Shown here piece by piece: positions 9,231 to 18,016 of a stretch of DNA of 64,000 nt. Under the pieces are notes generated by a model. It did no database searches, was not told where the DNA came from, and was given only the letters and a program-made list of their open reading frames with translations. The stretch covers positions 1 through 64,000 of the forward strand of contig NZ_PYGF01000014.1 of the NCBI RefSeq assembly GCF_003014575.1. Direction: 5' to 3'. A program made the position numbers and the translations under genes. The DNA is from Cecembia rubra (GTDB lineage Bacteria; Bacteroidota; Bacteroidia; Cytophagales; Cyclobacteriaceae). The stretch's first letter is position 1; each line of letters starts with the position of its first letter.

Positions 9231-12200
9231 TTATGATATGATACCATAAGGATATCCTGATTCAACAGTCCAGTTGGATGTATTGATTTTTACATATTGA
9301 CTGCCTTTGAAAAAATAAACTGCACTACTTTTTCCATTCCACAACGAGGCATTTATACCTGCCTTGAAATTACTGGGCAATCCCTTCCAATTGTTGCTGA
9401 TCACTTTAGGGTAACCTGCTTCAACCTGCCAGGCATTTGCTGGATTCACCCTGATGTATTGGTTTCCTTTGAAGAAATAAATCCGCTTATTGGTACCACT
9501 CCACAGGGCTGCATCTACACCTGAAGCAAAAGATGTTGGAAAGCCCGGCCAATTTCCAGAAATGGGTTTGGGATAGCCCGCCTCTACCTGCCACCCTGCG
9601 GCTGGATTGACCCGGATAAACTGATTTCCTTTGAAAAAGTAAATCCTTTTATTGGTATCACTCCACAATGCGGCATCTATCCCTGTTGCAAAGGCCGATG
9701 GAAATCCGGGCCAATTACCGGCAATAGGTTTTGGATATCCGGCATCCATTTCCCAGTTATTGAAAGGATCAATTCTGATAAATTGGGATCCTTTGAATAA
9801 GTAAACCTTTTTATTGGTATCACTCCACAATCCTGCATCTAAATTGGAACCAAAAGAAGCCGGAATTCCAGGCCAGTTCGAATCAATCTGCAGGTTGGCC
9901 ATCGCTGCTTTCAGGTCTGGCCTTCTCCCAATTCTTTGGCTGGCTATCAGCTTGGGATAACCTGCTTCTACAGCCCAGCCATTGAGGGGATCTACCCGCG
10001 TATAGTTTTCACCTTTGAAGAAATATATCTTCTTATTGGTCCCACTCCAAAGCGCTGCGTCAATATTGGAAGTAAAGCCTGCGGGAGTATTTGGCCAGGA
10101 GGAAGCGATGGTTTTAGGATAACCGGACTCAACTTTCCAGCCATCAGATGGATTGACCCGGATAAACTTATCCCCTTTGAAGAAATAAATCCTATTGGTC
10201 GTATCACTCCAGAGCGCTGCATCAACTCCGTTAGCAAAGTCTGACGGAAATCCCGTCCAGCTGCCGGCAATAGATTTCGGGTAACCTGAATCCACTTTCC
10301 AGCTGTTATTTGGGTCTATCCTGAGAAACTGGTTTCCTTTAAAGATATACACCTTATTATTGGGTTTACTCCAAAGTGCAGCATCAATGCCGCTCTCAAA
10401 ACTGGCTGGCCAGCCAGGCCAATTGCCCTTGATGGGTTTTGGATAAGTGGGATCTATGTTCCAATTGTTTTTAGGATCCACCCGGACGTATTGATTGCCC
10501 TTGAAAAAATATATCCTGTCACTTTTTCCATTCCAGAGTGCAGCATTGATACCACTTCCAAAATCGGCATCCAGCCCACGCCAATTGGAAATAGCATCCA
10601 CTTCATTCTGACCACTGTACCGCAATTGTCTCGTTCCCGTATTGCGAAGGACATTTCTCGCAGTCACTGCAGTAAGTTTGGGCTTGCCCCTGGCAATCAT
10701 TCGGCTTTGAAGGTTAATTAAAGCCCCGGTCACCACTGGAGATGCACTGGAAGTTCCATTAAATCCACCGGTGTACCAAAGGTCCTTAGATTTAACAATA
10801 TACACCCTGTCATTGATCCTGTCATAAAAGGCAGCATCCACTCCTTTTTGGAAAGTTGCAGGAAATCCTTGCCAATTACCGGCTATGGCCTTGGGATAGC
10901 CTGCATCCACTTTCCAGCCATTGTTTGGATCCACCCTGAGGTACTGACTGCCCTTGAAGAAGTAAATCTTAGAAGTTTTAAAACTATACAAGGCGGCATC
11001 AACCCCTTTAGCAAAGGAAGCGGGAAAGCCCGGCCAGTTACCTGCTATTTTTTTGGGATAACCGCCATCTACCTTCCAAGAATTATTTGGGTCAACACGG
11101 ATAAAACTGTCACCTTTGAAGAAGTATATCTTTTGGTTGGTATGGCTCCAAAGTGCTGCATCTACCCCATTTTTGAAATTTGCAGGAAAACCAGGCCAAT
11201 TTCCGTCAATATCCTTGGGATATCCCGGGTCAGCACTGTACCCGTTTTTTGGATCAAGCCTCAAGTACCTATGTCCTAGGAAAACATAAACTTTTTCATT
11301 GGTATTGCTCCACAACATAGCGTCTGCACCATGTGCCATACTCCGTGTTGCCCCTGGAGGCGGAAAACTCATCGGAAGGTTGACTTTAAGTTCTGAAAGG
11401 TTTTTGGGATATCCTGCCTCAACTTTCCATGAATCATTAGGATTTACTTTGACCATCATATCTCCCTGAAGTCCGGCATACCCACAGGTGGCCACATTGT
11501 GTCCCCAACCTTGGGCATCTACCCTTCTGCCCCAGTTTGAGAAGCCAAGAATCTTCCTGTCCAAAGTATTACCTGCGGACCCCCCGGCTCCTACAATGAT
11601 GGCACCTGACTGGGGATTGGATGGATTAAACGGATTTTTCCATGATGAAGGAAAGCCAGATGGACGTTTGTTGTAAATTTCCTTATCAAAATCCTCTTTT
11701 CCATTACCGGCAGCTTCCACTACCAATATTCCCTTGGCTACAGCATATTTTATGGCCGCAAAATCATCAGGCCACCACTCTATAGCAATATAACCCCTCT
11801 GCCCATCAACGGTCTTAAAATCGTATGCCGGACCAGCCCTATGGACTTCCAATAAAATTACATCCCCAGCACTCAGTTTATTCGCCGCCTCAATAATTGC
11901 CTTGGAAGTCCCAAGACCATTATGTGAAATGGCCATCAATTTGGTTTTGGGGGAAATTCCGGTCATACCGAATTCATTCTGTCCGGCTCCCAATACCCCC
12001 AAAACAGCTGTGCCATGATCCATAGATGTCCGGGTATTATTGCCTGCAATAATACTGCTGATGTTATGGCGCAGATCTTCATGGGTAAGGTTGAAGCCCT
12101 GTTCAACATCTACCACCTTTACATGCTGTCCATTGCCCCCCACAAGCTTCCAGGAAAATTTTGCATCAATTCCTCCCGGTGCTACATCCAAATAACCCTG

Positions 12201-12578
12201 ATTTCCTTCAAAATTAGTTGTCTTCCAGGAAGCATTGGGATCTTCTGCCGGTGGTTTGATATAGGCGGCTTCTACCAAAGGATCCTTTAGAATCTCCTCT
12301 CTCAACACATCCAGATCGCCTTCTCCATAAAGTGAGAAATAGGAATCCGAATGAATACCTTCTTTTTTCAATTGCTTCAGAATCCCCGGAGCAAGTACTT
12401 CAAAATTAGTCTTAGCTGAAAATACCTGCTCAATTCTCGAAGATGCTTTTTTTACATTGGCATTGAGTTGCTTTACAGATAATCCCTTTCCGGAAGAAAA
12501 TAACCTTGCAGTTGCTTTCATTTGTGCGTCTTCTTTGAAGATCACCACCAATTCACTTAGGTTTTCATTCTTTTGCAT
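9231..12578 (-). CDS. Subtilase (S8) with hemopexin repeats inserted in the catalytic domain
   Basis: An 1115-aa serine protease. Residues 1-110 are an inhibitor-I9-like prodomain. The S8 catalytic domain follows with Asp157 (KVVDVEQGF), His188 (DHGTAVLGVLG), oxyanion Asn292 (AAGNG) and nucleophile Ser610 (GTSSASP). About 230 residues (~372-600) made of four hemopexin-type blades (DAALW...YFFKG...RVDP...GYPK) interrupt the domain just before Ser610. Eight more blades (~675-1115) form the C-terminus. Twelve blades would make three four-bladed propellers. There is no Sec signal peptide and no type IX sorting domain, so location is unclear. It lies 48 bases downstream of an ATP-grasp gene and upstream of the propeptide-like gene. 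Confidence 0.88.
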   Translation of the reverse strand: MQKNENLSELVVIFKEDAQMKATARLFSSGKGLSVKQLNANVKKASSRIEQVFSAKTNFEVLAPGILKQLKKEGIHSDSYFSLYGEGDLDVLREEILKDPLVEAAYIKPPAEDPNASWKTTNFEGNQGYLDVAPGGIDAKFSWKLVGGNGQHVKVVDVEQGFNLTHEDLRHNISSIIAGNNTRTSMDHGTAVLGVLGAGQNEFGMTGISPKTKLMAISHNGLGTSKAIIEAANKLSAGDVILLEVHRAGPAYDFKTVDGQRGYIAIEWWPDDFAAIKYAVAKGILVVEAAGNGKEDFDKEIYNKRPSGFPSSWKNPFNPSNPQSGAIIVGAGGSAGNTLDRKILGFSNWGRRVDAQGWGHNVATCGYAGLQGDMMVKVNPNDSWKVEAGYPKNLSELKVNLPMSFPPPGATRSMAHGADAMLWSNTNEKVYVFLGHRYLRLDPKNGYSADPGYPKDIDGNWPGFPANFKNGVDAALWSHTNQKIYFFKGDSFIRVDPNNSWKVDGGYPKKIAGNWPGFPASFAKGVDAALYSFKTSKIYFFKGSQYLRVDPNNGWKVDAGYPKAIAGNWQGFPATFQKGVDAAFYDRINDRVYIVKSKDLWYTGGFNGTSSASPVVTGALINLQSRMIARGKPKLTAVTARNVLRNTGTRQLRYSGQNEVDAISNWRGLDADFGSGINAALWNGKSDRIYFFKGNQYVRVDPKNNWNIDPTYPKPIKGNWPGWPASFESGIDAALWSKPNNKVYIFKGNQFLRIDPNNSWKVDSGYPKSIAGSWTGFPSDFANGVDAALWSDTTNRIYFFKGDKFIRVNPSDGWKVESGYPKTIASSWPNTPAGFTSNIDAALWSGTNKKIYFFKGENYTRVDPLNGWAVEAGYPKLIASQRIGRRPDLKAAMANLQIDSNWPGIPASFGSNLDAGLWSDTNKKVYLFKGSQFIRIDPFNNWEMDAGYPKPIAGNWPGFPSAFATGIDAALWSDTNKRIYFFKGNQFIRVNPAAGWQVEAGYPKPISGNWPGFPTSFASGVDAALWSGTNKRIYFFKGNQYIRVNPANAWQVEAGYPKVISNNWKGLPSNFKAGINASLWNGKSSAVYFFKGSQYVKINTSNWTVESGYPYGIIS

Positions 12579-12626
12579 AATGTTTAAGTTTAAAAGTTAA
12601 TAATGGATTCGTTAATCTAATCGGTA

Positions 12627-14018
12627 CTATTTGTTTAATTCATTTAGGAAATTCAGTTGTGAAGTGGACCGGCTGTCATCATTGATAAATACCACCCTGG
12701 ACAAGCCGTTTGGATGGATACCCTGCGGGAGACACATTACTTTATCGCGCTCCCAAATTTCCAGGACCAAACGATACAGTTCACCGCTATTGACCTTTTC
12801 AAAAGGGATAGTTACCTCGGTATTGATATCGATCTGATGGATGCAGAAACCTTTTCCATATTTATACCTAAAAAAATCGCCCATCTTGAGAATATGGGAA
12901 ATAGGTGAAGATGCGATTAGGCGGGGATTGACCTCTATTATTTTTTCCTGGATAAAATCGAAACAGACCAGCCCCCCTAATTTTAAGTCCTTGATGGATG
13001 AAATTTTCCGGTAAGTATTATAAACAAAATCCTGATGGGCAAAAGTAATCTCAGGTGTCCATCGACTGCCTGAACAGCGCCCCTTTTGGGTGACTGTTTG
13101 TTCATGGATTTCCAGCATTTCAAAATTCCCGTTTCCAAAAAAGCATGCCGAACAACCATAGACTTTACCGGGTAAAAATTCCTGCACCTGAAACTTCATT
13201 GGCAATTGTCCTGATTGCTCCAAAGCTTTGATATGTCCGGCAATTTCCCTTTTACCTGCCCCAATAAAATTGGTCGGATAAAAACCTATGCCTGCTGCAC
13301 CTCCCGAAGGTTTAAACACATAATACCCTAGATCAGGCAATGCTCCTAATTGTTCATCCAAATTTTGCCTTGCATCAAATAGGTGGGTACTTGCAAAATA
13401 ATCATGTTGCCCTTTCAGTAACCGGACACTCTCATTCTTTTGCATAAGCAGGGAGGTTAAGTTTGCCACTTCCTGATGGCCATCCTCCAAATAATGATAG
13501 ATGCCGATTTTTTGCATCAGCTCCTTATTGTATGTAAATGCCAGGTAAGCAAAGTGGTCGGACTCCAATAACCACTTGACCGCATCGTCCATAGTCCCCT
13601 TGATAAAAAAGAAATTGTCAGGAAAAAACAATGGCGCTGGAGGATCAAGAGCCGAAACCAAGATGATGGGACTTTCTTTATTTGCAAGCTTGGACCCGGT
13701 AAAAAATTCCCATATCCTGGAGTTTTCTTCCAGACACTTCCTTACCTCTCCGATTACTTCATTAGTAACAATGGGCAGGCTTAAGACGAATGCATCTTTT
13801 TCCCTAGTATAGAGATGTCCCTGAAATCCACTGTCTATCGATGAAACTGTTTTTGACCAGAAACCCGGAATCAGTGTATCATCAACAAAAACATTTGAAG
13901 TAGAAAGTGAAATAATTCTATCGGCCGTTGCATCCCCGATAAGGACCCCGAGATGGGAAACTTCACTGTCAAAAGAAAGTTGCAATGGATTAACGGAAAA
14001 TCGGCAGTCCATCGGCAT
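12627..14018 (-). CDS. ATP-grasp family enzyme
   Basis: A 463-aa protein with the ATP-grasp fold in its C-terminal half: Lys236 in YYVFKPSGGAAGIGF (glycine-rich nucleotide loop), Glu280 in QVQEFLPGKVYG, and metal ligands Asp354 and Glu362/Asn364 (FDFIQEKIIEVNPR). It should form a carboxylate-amine or thiol bond through an acyl-phosphate; the substrate is unknown. The N-terminal ~150 residues are unassigned. It is the first gene of a likely operon with the hemopexin-subtilase (48-base gap) and the propeptide-like protein. This arrangement recalls ribosomally made peptide maturation clusters (ATP-grasp plus protease), but no clear precursor peptide is seen. Confidence 0.82.
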   Translation of the reverse strand: MPMDCRFSVNPLQLSFDSEVSHLGVLIGDATADRIISLSTSNVFVDDTLIPGFWSKTVSSIDSGFQGHLYTREKDAFVLSLPIVTNEVIGEVRKCLEENSRIWEFFTGSKLANKESPIILVSALDPPAPLFFPDNFFFIKGTMDDAVKWLLESDHFAYLAFTYNKELMQKIGIYHYLEDGHQEVANLTSLLMQKNESVRLLKGQHDYFASTHLFDARQNLDEQLGALPDLGYYVFKPSGGAAGIGFYPTNFIGAGKREIAGHIKALEQSGQLPMKFQVQEFLPGKVYGCSACFFGNGNFEMLEIHEQTVTQKGRCSGSRWTPEITFAHQDFVYNTYRKISSIKDLKLGGLVCFDFIQEKIIEVNPRLIASSPISHILKMGDFFRYKYGKGFCIHQIDINTEVTIPFEKVNSGELYRLVLEIWERDKVMCLPQGIHPNGLSRVVFINDDSRSTSQLNFLNELNK

Positions 14019-14477
14019 TTATTAAAGCAATAAAAAGTGGCGGAATTACAAAACTCTTCCTTTTACAAACCCGCTGTTAAACTATGGAATTGGATAGTTT
14101 AAATTGGCACCTTCGGTAAAGGCTGACTCCCTTTTGGAGAACATTCCACTTCACCTTTGTACTTTTTTATTAAAATAGTTGTCGAAATTACGAATGTCTG
14201 CCATTAGAAACAATACCCTAAACAGGGTATTTTTCATTTCATCACACTTCTATAGCTTTTCATTAATGTTTCAAAACAGATTATCACAAATCCTACTGGC
14301 CAATTGCCTTGCTCAGATTAAGCTTTAGGAATGTGGGACTATTGCTCTAACAGCAAAATTTATCATGAAAAAATAAGCGCTCTTTTCCCGATTAACGCCT
14401 TTGGAATAGAAATATTTGTATAATTCTAAAGCAATATGCAGGCTTGGTGGCCTTTTTACTCAATTGCTTGATACCCA
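14019..14477. other. Intergenic region
   Basis: About 460 non-coding bases between the ATP-grasp gene and the sensor gene, both on the minus strand. It contains the palindrome at 14214-14229 and otherwise only AT-rich sequence. The ATP-grasp promoter should lie near 14020-14150, but no convincing motif is seen. Confidence 0.5.
14214..14229. promoter_or_regulatory. Operator-like palindrome TACCCTAAACAGGGTA
   Basis: A perfect 6-bp inverted repeat (TACCCT/AGGGTA) around a 4-base centre, followed by TTTTT. A close relative occurs at 57808-57823 with the same CCCTAWACAGGGTATTTTT core, 43 kb away upstream of unrelated genes. It could be a regulator binding site shared by several promoters, or a short dispersed repeat. 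Confidence 0.35.
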
Positions 14478-16439
14478 TCAATAATAATTGATACTTTCGG
14501 TTTTTTCAGTGATTTCCCTTATGACATCATCCAGTTCCTTTGCTGAACTGATGATATATTCCATTAATTCTGCAAGGGATTCAAGGCTTTGATCCGGGTT
14601 TTCAGCCATTTCATCTTTCAACAAATAGATCAAGCCCAACAGTCTGGCTAAAGGAGCCCTTACTATATGGGACTGAAGCCATGCAATTTCTCTCAATTTA
14701 GCGTTTTGGATTTCAATGGCTCCTACATATTTATTTCTAAGGGTCACATCAACTGCCAAAACCAATACCACTATTTTTCCCTTATAATTGATTTTATTTG
14801 AACTGATCTCTACGTCAATAGATTGCCCGTTTTTCTTGATATGCCGGTAAACTCCTGAAAACACCAATCCATTGATTTCCTTTCTTTGGCTCACCTTTTC
14901 TTCAAGGGCAGCGATATCTTCTTCTCCCCTAATATCTTTGATCGTCATACTTAAAAATTCTTCTTTGGAAAACCCATAATTGTTGACGGCGGCATCATTT
15001 ACATCCAAAAAACGTAATGTTTCCAAATCAAAGACCCACATGGGCAAGGGACTTAATTCAAAAAGTTCCCTGTACCTTTTTTCGGATTCCTCCAGGCGGT
15101 AGATGGCCTCTTGCAGTTCTTTAGCCCTTTGGTCCAGTCTTTCGGAAAAATTGATCAATTGGATTTCCCGCTCCTTCAATAGTGAAATATCCTGGATTGC
15201 CCCATAAAATTTCACTGGCATTCCACTTTTGTTTCTCAAAAGAATCCCTTTATCCACTACGTATGCATAATCCCCATTCTCCTTCAGGAACCGGAATTCC
15301 TGCTCCCAGAACAGCTCTTTTCCTTCAAGAAATTTCTGGAAGTTAGATTTTGTCCGCTGCAGGTCCTCAGGATGAATGAGTTCTTCAAAAAGTTCCTGCT
15401 TCATATTGAAAAAGGAATAAGAATAACCAAAGAGTTTAACGAAATTTGGTGACCTGTATATCCTGTCTTTTACAAAGTCCCATTCCCAAATAGCATCAGA
15501 GGTCGCTTTGCTGGCCATTTTGAACCTTTTAATGGTCTTCCGAAGCTCCTTTGATTTCTTGGCCACCTCTTTATTGAGAATGGAGGGCAATTTGGCTAAA
15601 AACAGGATGGCCATACCACAGATCAGGGAAAAAAAAGTTCTAAATATCAACTGGGGCAAAACCTTTTTGAAAGCATCGGATTTTTTCAATTGAATACTAA
15701 GTATCCAATTTCCCTCATTGATTTTATTAACAATACGGAAACCATTATATCCATTTTCTTCAGGCAGAAAAAACTCCTCTATTCCTGTACCCGGGTTTAT
15801 TTTTGAAAATTGGACATAATATTTGTTTTCCTCTTCTGGATTGTAATCCAGTAATGCTAAAAAGGTTTCCAGGCGGACAATTACAACTGAAAATGCAAAA
15901 AAATCGCCCTCCCTGTAAATTGGCAGGCGGCCTACTATCCCCATTCCTTCCTGCTTAAGTTCAAAAGGACCTGCAAAAAACAGCTCCCCTTTTTCAATTG
16001 CCAGCTTTGCTTCAATGCTTTTATGGGTCAAAGTATCATTCAAAATATCCAAACCCAAAGAGGCTTCATTTCCCTCCAAAGGATATACATATTTGATTAT
16101 TCCCCCTTGATTCCATTGGACAGCATCTATCAAAGGGAATTTATCCAGAATCTCTTCCCCTAAAACAGCAAACTCCTTATCAAAATCCACTCTCCCATGG
16201 AGGAAAGTCAGAATAGAAGCAGCTGAAAATGAATCTTTTAAAACAGTATTGATTTTTTCAATTATCAGCGAAGAATAAGATAAAACCTCTTCTTTTTCCT
16301 GGTTCAAATGGATTTGATAATCCTTGAGGGTAATCAGCTGACTCAGGACAAAAGCTATTAAAAAGCCAAGCAAACCACTTGCAATTGGTTTTTTATAAAA
16401 AAAGTTGAAATAATTGTAAGACTTGACTTTTTCCATCAA
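14478..16439 (-). CDS. CHASE-PAS-PAS sensor with histidine phosphoacceptor domain but no ATPase domain
   Basis: A 653-aa membrane sensor. It has a transmembrane helix (~18-38), an extracytoplasmic CHASE-type domain (~40-255), a second transmembrane helix (~262-288), PAS 1 (~305-425; AIWEWDFVKDRIYRS) and PAS 2 (~455-570; ELSPLPMWVFDLETL). The C-terminal helical hairpin (~580-645) is a HisKA-like dimerisation domain with phosphoacceptor-like His591 in SHIVRAPLARL. The protein ends there, so the HATPase domain with its N, G1 and G2 boxes is absent. It cannot autophosphorylate alone. It may accept phosphate from or modulate another kinase, or act as a receptor-only partner. It is monocistronic. 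Confidence 0.82.
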   Translation of the reverse strand: MMEKVKSYNYFNFFYKKPIASGLLGFLIAFVLSQLITLKDYQIHLNQEKEEVLSYSSLIIEKINTVLKDSFSAASILTFLHGRVDFDKEFAVLGEEILDKFPLIDAVQWNQGGIIKYVYPLEGNEASLGLDILNDTLTHKSIEAKLAIEKGELFFAGPFELKQEGMGIVGRLPIYREGDFFAFSVVIVRLETFLALLDYNPEEENKYYVQFSKINPGTGIEEFFLPEENGYNGFRIVNKINEGNWILSIQLKKSDAFKKVLPQLIFRTFFSLICGMAILFLAKLPSILNKEVAKKSKELRKTIKRFKMASKATSDAIWEWDFVKDRIYRSPNFVKLFGYSYSFFNMKQELFEELIHPEDLQRTKSNFQKFLEGKELFWEQEFRFLKENGDYAYVVDKGILLRNKSGMPVKFYGAIQDISLLKEREIQLINFSERLDQRAKELQEAIYRLEESEKRYRELFELSPLPMWVFDLETLRFLDVNDAAVNNYGFSKEEFLSMTIKDIRGEEDIAALEEKVSQRKEINGLVFSGVYRHIKKNGQSIDVEISSNKINYKGKIVVLVLAVDVTLRNKYVGAIEIQNAKLREIAWLQSHIVRAPLARLLGLIYLLKDEMAENPDQSLESLAELMEYIISSAKELDDVIREITEKTESINYY

Positions 16440-16792
16440 TCAGTAATTTTGGATTTACAACCGGAATAACCAGGCAATTTCAAAAACCTCCTTATCGATT
16501 TAAACTCATGTTTAAACCTATTTATCAATCCCTTTTGGATTACTGTACTAAATGCTTCAAATGTTATTTTTTTTTGATCTTTTTAGACACTTATACTTTT
16601 TAGAAATAGGACTTTAGACAAAACAAACTTTAAATAGCTTTATAATACAAAGATCAACAGTATTTTATGATTTACCAATACTTAAATATGTTATTGAATA
16701 TCAGATTTTTGCTTCACGTTTAATTTGCAGAGATGTTGAAAAAATCCAGAAAAACGGGATTAAGAATGGAGAAGGCGGGCAGACATTTAAAC
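16440..16792. other. Intergenic region left of the IS remnant
   Basis: AT-rich spacer of about 350 bases between the sensor gene and a degenerate insertion sequence. It should hold the sensor gene promoter (minus strand). No repeat or gene is seen. Confidence 0.5.
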
Positions 16793-16853
16793 TGTAAGCT
16801 CCCCAAAAAATCGGACAGTTTAAAAATAGAAAGAATTCTTGAGTTTAAACTAT

Positions 16854-17111
16854 ATGAAAAAGACTAGGTTTACCGAGAGCCAAACCATCAAAGCACTAAA
16901 AGTGAATGAATCTCGCAGGGATGTGATCTAAATCTGCCGGGATATGGGGATTCACAGGGCTACATTTTATGCATGGAAATAGAAGTTTGGCGGCATGGAA
17001 GTCCAACGGCTCAAAGTAGTTGTGGAGGAGAACAGGAAGCTGAAGAAGATGTATGTAGAACTCACCCTGGACAATAAAATCCTCAGGGATGTAATTTCAA
17101 AAAAGTTTTAA
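16854..17111 (+). pseudogene. IS3-family orfA pseudogene
   Basis: Reading from the ATG at 16854 gives an 85-codon OrfA-like product: MKKTRFTESQTIKALK, then an HTH region with GIHRATFYAWK, then a leucine-zipper-like tail (LKKMYVELTLDNKILRDVI). Two in-frame stop codons interrupt it, at codons 26 and 43. Both could arise by single base changes, so inactivation is by point mutation rather than deletion. Confidence 0.85.
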
Positions 17112-17971
17112 GCCCTGCTGAGCGCCAACAAAGAGTGGATTACATCTTGGAAACATATCCTGTGAGTATCAGCAGGGCGTGCAGGTTGATGGGACATTCC
17201 AGATCCAACTATTATTATGTCAGCAAACGTGACGATTCGCAAGTAATAGATACAGTAAGGAGCTGGGCTGACTGCTTCAGCCATTACGGGTTTTGGCTGC
17301 TCTTCAAAAGGATGCGTAAAAAGGCCATAATATGGAACCACAAGCGGGTTTACAGGATATATAAGCTTCTCAACCTGAATATGAAAAGAAGGGGGAAGAG
17401 AAGGATTCCGGTAAGGGAAAAAGAACCGTTGGACCAGCCGTTGTTTCCCAGCTCAACATGGTCCATGGACTTCATGTCGGATAGTCTTGTAAGCGGACAG
17501 CGTTTCAGGACGCTGAATATTCTCGATGATTATAACAGGGAGGTACTGAACATAGAGATTGCAACAAGCCTCCTTTAAGAAAGGGGAATACTAGTTCTGG
17601 AGGAATTAAAGGAAACCAGAGGTCTACCCGAAAAGATCAGGGTGGATAACGGGTCGGAGTTTATTTCGGATAAGTTAAGAAGCTGGTCAGAAAAAAACTG
17701 TGTGACTTTCCAGTTCATCCAACCGGGAAAACCGACCCAAAAGGCATATGTGGAAAGATTTAACAGAACATACCGCAAAGAAGTGCTTGACAAATACCTG
17801 TTCTTCAGCTTTTAAGAGGTAAGAGAGATAACTTTGGATTGGATAGATGATTACAATAATCATTGGCACCATGAAAACCTAGCTGATTGCTCTACAATAG
17901 AATTTGGTCAAATAAGAAGGACCTCAACAGCGGAAAACTTCAGAGGAGTTATCCACAATACCCCCCCCTAA
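17112..17971 (+). pseudogene. IS3-family orfB (DDE transposase) pseudogene
   Basis: One frame encodes an OrfB-like rve integrase: RACRLMGHSRSNYYYV near the start, then the DDE residues in WSMDFMSDSL, RVDNGSEF and KAYVERFNRTYR, and a C-terminal WIDDYNNHWHHENL. In-frame stops at 17576-17578 (after IATSLL) and 17813-17815 split it into three pieces. The frame otherwise stays aligned to 17971. All three catalytic acids survive, so decay is recent. Confidence 0.88.
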
Positions 17972-18016
17972 TAATAGTAATAAAGCAAAATTTCCTATTT
18001 AAACCTGTCCTAAAAA

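Larger units (their letters stand above)
16793..17971 (+). mobile_element. Degenerate IS3-family insertion sequence
   Basis: Remnant with an orfA/orfB organisation on the plus strand. The left end, TGTAAGCTCCCCAAAAAATC from 16793, looks like an IS3-type terminal repeat. No matching inverted copy is seen at the right, so the right end is lost or diverged. Both reading frames carry in-frame stops and no functional transposase can be made. It separates the sensor gene from the DUF4011 helicase gene. Confidence 0.85.

Noticed and set aside
16735..16866. Short open frame starting MLKKSRKTGLRMEKAGRH
   Set aside because: It stops after a few codons at the IS left end and shows no family features.
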